Positions 59,416 through 64,000 of a DNA stretch of 64,000 bases are shown one piece after another. This DNA is from Bacillus crepusculi (GTDB taxonomy: Bacteria > Bacillota > Bacilli > Bacillales > Bacillaceae), in contig NZ_JACXXE010000001.1 of NCBI RefSeq assembly GCF_014764715.1, forward strand, positions 558,001 through 622,000, read 5' to 3'. The position numbers were made by a program, and so were the translations under genes. The notes below the pieces were generated by a model. It worked only from the letters and a program-made list of their open reading frames with translations. It was not told where the DNA came from and searched no databases. Numbering within the stretch: position 1 is the stretch's first letter; each line of letters starts with the position of its first letter.

Positions 59416-59623
59416 TTTGTACATTCTCCTTTCAGGTTAAACAACGCTCATTATAGCACATTTTCGGTCATGTTAAACATCCCCTGCTCTTTGATTGTGA
59501 TTTACCTCTTTTCTTAGGATTGATACAATAGAAGAGCTTGATCCGTTTTTCCTATTAACATGATGGCAGAATGAGCAACATGCCTTTATTTATTGGAAAA
59601 GGAAAACATCTTAAAAAGAAAAT

Positions 59624-59650
59624 TGAAACGTCGAATCGATTTGTTACGTC
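59624..59650 (+). promoter_or_regulatory. ECF sigma (SigM/SigX/SigW-type) promoter of ypuA
   Basis: TGAAAC (59624-59629) and CGTC (59647-59650) are 17 nt apart on the plus strand, about 85 nt before ypuA. This is the envelope-stress ECF pattern, and ypuA is a SigM target in B. subtilis. The rest of the 321-nt ppiB-ypuA gap shows no gene. Confidence 0.75.
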
Positions 59651-59736
59651 TATATGATGGAGTACGCTTCATATTGTGTACTCAAAAGATGAGTTTCTCT
59701 TGAAAGAGGAACGCTTTCGACTTGAAGGAGGTCAAC

Positions 59737-60621
59737 ATGTTTAAAAAAACAATGCTTGGTATGATGGCAGCGCTTCTTTTAATGATTGGTGCGCCAAAAG
59801 TCAGCTTAGCGGATGCAGCTGTCGGCGATGTCATCGTCACACTCGGGCAAGACTTAACTCCGGCTGATCGCCAGAAGGTGCTTGACGAGTTGAATCCACC
59901 TGAAAATGCGACAAAAATTGAAGTAACCAATAAAGAAGAGCATGAATATTTAGGAAAGTATATCCCTCGTTCTTCTATCGGGACGAGAGCATTATCATCT
60001 TCATCTATCACCATTGAAAAATCAGGTACTGGTCTGACTGTAGATACACATAACATCAAGACCATTACAGATGAGATGTATTTAAATGCTTTAATGACAG
60101 CAGGTGTCAAGGATGCAAAGGTTGTCGTGACTGCCCCATTTGAAGTATCTGGTACAGCAGCACTGACGGGTTTATTAAAAGCCTATGAGGTATCAAGCGA
60201 CAAAGCCATCCCAGAAGATGTGAAGCAGGTCGCAAACGAAGAGCTTGTGACAACTTCTAAATTAGGTGACTCTATTGGGAAAGACAATGCTTCTGCGCTT
60301 ATTGCAAAAATCAAAGATGACATTGCGAAAAACGGTGTTCCTAAAACAACAAAAGAAGTCGAAGAAAAAGTCGATCAGGCCGCTTCTGATTTAAACTTAA
60401 ATCTGACGCAAGATCAAAAGGATCAGCTTGTCTCACTCTTTGATAAGATGAAAAACATCAATATCGATTGGAAACAAGTCGGATCTCAAATCGATAAAGC
60501 AAAAGACAAGATTACGAAATTCATAGAATCCGATGAAGGGAAAAACCTTCTACAAAAGATTTGGGATTTCTTTGTCTCCATTTGGAACACGATCGTATCT
60601 GTATTCACTGGTGGAAAATAA
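59737..60621 (+). CDS. ypuA: Secreted DUF1002 protein YpuA
   Basis: A 294-aa exported protein with a signal peptide (about 1-25, ending LADAA), an N-terminal DUF1002 domain (VIVTLGQDLTPADRQKVLDE onward) and a helical C-terminal half. The function is unknown; the B. subtilis homologue belongs to the cell-envelope stress regulon. AAGGAGG lies six bases before the ATG at 59737, and an ECF promoter lies upstream. Confidence 0.9.
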   Translation: MFKKTMLGMMAALLLMIGAPKVSLADAAVGDVIVTLGQDLTPADRQKVLDELNPPENATKIEVTNKEEHEYLGKYIPRSSIGTRALSSSSITIEKSGTGLTVDTHNIKTITDEMYLNALMTAGVKDAKVVVTAPFEVSGTAALTGLLKAYEVSSDKAIPEDVKQVANEELVTTSKLGDSIGKDNASALIAKIKDDIAKNGVPKTTKEVEEKVDQAASDLNLNLTQDQKDQLVSLFDKMKNINIDWKQVGSQIDKAKDKITKFIESDEGKNLLQKIWDFFVSIWNTIVSVFTGGK

Positions 60622-60632
60622 CTCATAAAAAG

Positions 60633-60662
60633 AAAGCTGCCTGATGATCAGGCAGCTTTTTT
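60633..60662. terminator. Bidirectional terminator between ypuA and lysA
   Basis: AAAGCTGCCTGA / TCAGGCAGCTTT, a perfect 12-bp stem, is followed by TTTT on the plus strand. The minus-strand tail is TTCTTTTT, so it can serve both convergent genes. Confidence 0.88.
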
Positions 60663-61992
60663 AAGTAGATGATTTCACTTTTGATTGATAAGGTAAATCC
60701 AGTTTGACAATGTCCTCATATGTTTCACGCTCAACCACAAGCTGCGCTTCCCCGTCTTCTACAAACACAACAGCTGGGCGCGGGATGCGGTTATAGTTGT
60801 TGGACATACTATAGCCATAAGCTCCGGTACAAAAGACAGCTAATAAATCTCCTTGTGATAACTCTGGCAGGTCGATATCCCAAATGAGCATATCTCCGCT
60901 CTCACAGCATTTCCCTGCAATTGAAACCGTTTGATCATGTGTTTCGCTCATTTTGTTTGCACTCGCTGCTTCATATTTCGCTTGATATAAAGCTGGACGA
61001 ATGTTGTCACTCATTCCGCCGTCTATGGCTACATAATCACGAATTCCAGGAACATGTTTTGATGAGCCGATCGTATAAAGAGTCGTTCCTGCATCTCCAA
61101 CAAGAGAGCGGCCTGGCTCAATCCAAATTTCCGGCATATCGAACTCATAACGGGCTGCGTTCGCTTTGACAGCTTGTATGATTTTCTCAACATATTTTAT
61201 CGGAGGAAGTGGCTCATCCTCAGCTGTATAACGGATTCCAAAGCCACCGCCTAAGTTTAACACTGTGGAAACAAAGCCAAATGATTCTCTCCATTCATCC
61301 AGCTTCATAAAAATTTTATCTGCTGCAAGGACAAAACCAGCCGTATCAAAGATTTGTGAGCCGATATGGCAATGGACGCCTAAAAGCTCGATCACTTCTG
61401 ACTCAAGCACTTGTTTCACCGCTTCGTCTGCTTGTCCGTTATGAAGATCAAAGCCAAATTTTGAATCCTCTTGGCCTGTCGTAATGTAATCATGCGTATG
61501 CGCTTCGACACCTGGCGTGATACGGAGCAGCACTTTCACCTTTTTTGACAGCTCTTGACCAAGCTGTTCGATGAGTTTCATTTCATAGAAATTATCCACG
61601 ACAATACAGCCGATCCCATGCTCTAATGCCATCTTTAATTCTTCTTTGCTTTTGTTGTTGCCATGGAAATGAATTTTATCTACTGGAAATCCGGCGCAAA
61701 TGGCTGTGTGCAGCTCCCCGCCAGATACGACATCAAGAGATAATCCTTCTTCTTTAGCAAGCTGAAACATCGCAATAGAGGAAAATGCTTTACTCGCATA
61801 CGCTACCTGTGCGGTTAATTTTTCTTCTATAAACGCTTGTTGAAAGCTTTTTGCGCGCTCCCGTATTAAAGCCACATCATATACATAAAGTGGTGTCCCA
61901 TACGTTTCAGCTAAAGAAACGGCATCAACACCACCAATTTCTAAATGACCGAGTTCATTTTGTCTGCAAGTGCCGTGTAAATACAATGTCAT
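60661..61992 (-). CDS. lysA: Diaminopimelate decarboxylase
   Basis: The 443-aa PLP enzyme makes lysine from meso-diaminopimelate. The PLP lysine lies in VAYASKAFSS near residue 65; HCHIGSQIFD, NLGGGFGIRY and GKCCESGD (catalytic cysteine) complete the active site. It starts MTLYLHGTCRQNELGHLEIGG. It is placed between ypuA and spoVAF as in B. subtilis and is separated from spoVAF by a terminator. Confidence 0.96.
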   Translation of the reverse strand: MTLYLHGTCRQNELGHLEIGGVDAVSLAETYGTPLYVYDVALIRERAKSFQQAFIEEKLTAQVAYASKAFSSIAMFQLAKEEGLSLDVVSGGELHTAICAGFPVDKIHFHGNNKSKEELKMALEHGIGCIVVDNFYEMKLIEQLGQELSKKVKVLLRITPGVEAHTHDYITTGQEDSKFGFDLHNGQADEAVKQVLESEVIELLGVHCHIGSQIFDTAGFVLAADKIFMKLDEWRESFGFVSTVLNLGGGFGIRYTAEDEPLPPIKYVEKIIQAVKANAARYEFDMPEIWIEPGRSLVGDAGTTLYTIGSSKHVPGIRDYVAIDGGMSDNIRPALYQAKYEAASANKMSETHDQTVSIAGKCCESGDMLIWDIDLPELSQGDLLAVFCTGAYGYSMSNNYNRIPRPAVVFVEDGEAQLVVERETYEDIVKLDLPYQSKVKSST

Positions 61993-62013
61993 TCCCTCTT
62001 TCTCCGCCTCGGC

Positions 62014-62041
62014 TGAAAAAAGACAGCTGCGTGAGCTGCCT
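62014..62041 (-). terminator. Terminator after spoVAF
   Basis: GGCAGCT / AGCTGTC arms (one G-U pair) are followed by six T on the minus strand, between spoVAF and lysA. It ends the spoVA operon. Confidence 0.7.
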
Positions 62042-62101
62042 TTTGCCGTTTCTCAAAGTTAAAAATACAATATCACAATCTTCAACCACTTTCAATGAGC
62101 G

Positions 62102-63574
62102 TTAAGAATTTGGCGGAATTTTTGATCTGTTTTGAGGGTGAACGATGCTTGGCCTTACTTTTGAGCCAGGAACAGACGTCCGAATCAGCACTTGCCACAA
62201 CGCCTTTCCATTAAAAGGTATGAATGGCCACATATAAGGTGTTTGCAATGAACGAGTGGCTGTTAAATAAATGATTAACAACGTAAAACCAATGATGAGT
62301 CCATTCAGCTTAAAGATCGCCACTAGTGCTAATATGATGAGTCTTACAATCTTATTGGCGACACTCAGTTCATAGCTCGGCGTTGTAAATGTACCGATGG
62401 CAGCTAGTGAAACGTATAAGATGACCTCCGGTGTAAATAAACCGACATCAATGGCAATTTGTCCAATTAAGACGGCCGCAATCAGCCCCATGGCGGTCGA
62501 GAGAGCCGTTGGCGTATGAATGGCTGCCATTCTTAAAAACTCCACCCCAAAATCAGCAAGAAATACTTGAACAATCACAGGAATATGAGAAGGCTTATTA
62601 AACCCAATATAGCTTAAATTGTCAGGCAGAAGATGAGGTTCTAGGATAAACAAAAACCAAATTGGCAATAAAAAGGTCGAACATAATATACCTAAAAAGC
62701 GTACCCACCTTAAAAACGTGCCGACTGCTGGTGCCTGGCGGTATTCTTCTGCGTGCTGAACGTGGTGGAAAATAGTGGTCGGTGTAATAATGACACTAGG
62801 AGATGTGTCGGTAATGATGATGACATGCCCTTCTAATATGTGGTTAGCGGCGACATCTGGCCGTTCGGTGTATCGCACAAGCGGAAAGGGATTATATCCT
62901 TGCTTAATAATAAATTCTTCAATCGTTTTATCAGACATCGTCAGTCCATCGACTTTGATTTCTGATATTTCTTTTTCAATGATATCCACAAGATCTGGGT
63001 CCGCAATATCTTCAATGTAGCAAACACATACATCTGCTTTTGAACGTTCGCCTACTTTGAGCATTTTGTATCGCAGCTTTTCATCTCGCACTCTTCTTCG
63101 TATGAGCGCTGTATTCACAATAATATTTTCGACAAACCCGTCTCTTGCTCCTCGGACAACCTTTTCTGTATCCGGTTCCTCTGGCATTCTGCCAGGATAG
63201 CTCCTGACATCAATAATAAATGCGTAGTTTTCACCTTCTACAACGACTGCTACAAGTCCTGACAGCACTTGGTCTACTGCTTCATCCAGCGTTTCAACTT
63301 TTGAGACTTGCTGATTGACAAGGCGGTTCTCGACCACACGTGCGAGATCGTCTGATTCAGGTTCGTTGTCATTGATTTCAATCAGTTCTTTTAATAAATA
63401 GATGACATACTGCGTATCACACAATCCGTTTACATAGTAAAGTTGGATTTCCTGATCATGTATATAGATTTTTCGAACGCCAAGGTCAAAGCTGAGACCC
63501 ATTCCGACATGATCCTTGAAGTAATCTTCATTTTTCTTCGGGTCTCGATACACATTTACCTTGTCTTTCTTCAT
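62102..63574 (-). CDS. spoVAF: Stage V sporulation protein AF
   Basis: A 490-aa membrane protein of the GerA/SpoVAF family. A large soluble N-terminal domain (to about residue 285) with [20 protein letters not shown] is followed by membrane spans with [13 protein letters not shown] and a conserved [17 protein letters not shown] near the end. In Bacillus spores SpoVAF modulates the response of germination receptors. The ATG at 63574 has AAAGGAG eight bases upstream. It overlaps spoVAEA by 47 nt and is the last gene of the spoVA operon. Confidence 0.95.
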   Translation of the reverse strand: MKKDKVNVYRDPKKNEDYFKDHVGMGLSFDLGVRKIYIHDQEIQLYYVNGLCDTQYVIYLLKELIEINDNEPESDDLARVVENRLVNQQVSKVETLDEAVDQVLSGLVAVVVEGENYAFIIDVRSYPGRMPEEPDTEKVVRGARDGFVENIIVNTALIRRRVRDEKLRYKMLKVGERSKADVCVCYIEDIADPDLVDIIEKEISEIKVDGLTMSDKTIEEFIIKQGYNPFPLVRYTERPDVAANHILEGHVIIITDTSPSVIITPTTIFHHVQHAEEYRQAPAVGTFLRWVRFLGILCSTFLLPIWFLFILEPHLLPDNLSYIGFNKPSHIPVIVQVFLADFGVEFLRMAAIHTPTALSTAMGLIAAVLIGQIAIDVGLFTPEVILYVSLAAIGTFTTPSYELSVANKIVRLIILALVAIFKLNGLIIGFTLLIIYLTATRSLQTPYMWPFIPFNGKALWQVLIRTSVPGSKVRPSIVHPQNRSKIPPNS

Positions 63575-64000
63575 GGAAACCACTCCTTTCTAATATTAAC
63601 TCCACTGCTTTCATCGTGATTGGAGATCCTTTGCTTAAGTCATCTTTCCGTCCCATCTTGCCAATATCTCCAATCCCAACAACAAATGGAAGCTGGAGTG
63701 AGTCGAGACAATATACCGTATCCCCGCTCATTTTATGGGGTTCCATTTCTGGAAGTCCATGTTTGTCAACGCCGTATTCTGTCAGTTCCCCTTCCCGGTC
63801 AATGGAGACATGGACCTTTGTCCATTCGGCTTGATGTGTTTTGGATGCAACTGCGATGGCTCCAAGCACTTCAATTTCAGGGTGACGCGCCACATGCTTC
63901 ATCGCTGTCTCCCCTGTTCCTTCACCTGTCAAACCAGAATCATCAAACATGACAAACACAGGATCATACGGCGTCTTTAAAATCATCTGGACAAGTTCAG
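63528..64000 (-). CDS. spoVAEA: Stage V sporulation protein AEA (start beyond window)
   Basis: The C-terminal 156 codons of SpoVAEA, with conserved [19 protein letters not shown] and [15 protein letters not shown]. The frame continues past position 64000 (…ELVQMILKT), so the first part of the protein is missing from this view. It is a soluble protein of the forespore-expressed spoVA operon and has been located on the spore inner membrane surface in B. subtilis. spoVAF overlaps its end by 47 nt. Confidence 0.93.
   Translation of the reverse strand, partial: ELVQMILKTPYDPVFVMFDDSGLTGEGTGETAMKHVARHPEIEVLGAIAVASKTHQAEWTKVHVSIDREGELTEYGVDKHGLPEMEPHKMSGDTVYCLDSLQLPFVVGIGDIGKMGRKDDLSKGSPITMKAVELILERSGFHEERQGKCVSRPEEK

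Overview
The window reads as core chromosome of a low-GC, endospore-forming Firmicute of the genus Bacillus. Almost every gene has a recognisable Bacillus subtilis counterpart in nearly the same order, from the aro/trp supraoperon through resABCDE and the rib operon to lysA and spoVA. Sequence divergence from B. subtilis and a few local gene-content differences suggest a relative such as the B. pumilus/safensis/altitudinis group; that placement is inference. Most genes are on the minus strand. The plus-strand genes are ypzI, fer, serA, a YjcZ-type miniprotein, ypuF, an MFS transporter and ypuA. I see no rRNA, tRNA, CRISPR array, prophage or insertion sequence.

Layout. 1-5.6 kb: trpC (partial), trpD and trpE behind a TRAP-controlled attenuator leader, then aroH, aroB and aroC. 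5.7-11.1 kb: cheR, ndk, menaquinone genes hepT-menG-hepS, mtrB (TRAP itself), folE and hbs. 11.4-18.8 kb: spoIVA, yphF, yphE, gpsA, der and the YIEGIA spore-envelope cluster. 18.9-25.4 kb: fni, ribosomal S1-like rpsA, cmk, ypfB, motI and the germination pair sleB-ypeB. 25.5-34.9 kb: prsW, bacillithiol-disulfide reductase ypdA, gudB, mecB, ypbG-ypbD, recS and ypbB. 35.2-40.7 kb: fer, riboflavin importer fmnP with an FMN riboswitch, serA, an M23-LysM peptidase, rsiX and sigX. 40.9-47.7 kb: resEDCBA (redox sensing and cytochrome c maturation) and rluB. 47.8-52.2 kb: spmB-spmA-dacB (spore core and cortex), ypuI, and condensin partners scpB-scpA. 52.3-56.2 kb: a YjcZ miniprotein, ypuF, a reduced rib operon with a second FMN riboswitch, and ypuD. 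56.4-58.9 kb: a DUF2164 gene and a divergent TetR/MFS pair that look accessory. 59-64 kb: ppiB, ypuA, lysA, spoVAF and the start-truncated spoVAEA.

Functional links. TRAP (mtrB) and its RNA target, the trp leader with eleven triplets, sit 7 kb apart. Two FMN riboswitches control riboflavin import and riboflavin synthesis. Sporulation and germination genes are scattered throughout (spoIVA, the yphA/seaA/ypzH cluster, sleB/ypeB, prsW, spmAB/dacB, spoVA). SigX carries a recognisable autoregulatory ECF promoter, and ypuA has a similar one.

The most notable departure is in the rib operon. Between the riboswitch and ribT it encodes only riboflavin synthase, a stand-alone DHBP synthase and lumazine synthase. 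RibD and the GTP cyclohydrolase II half of RibBA are absent. I did not find a convincing wholly undescribed system; the window is mainly conserved core genome.
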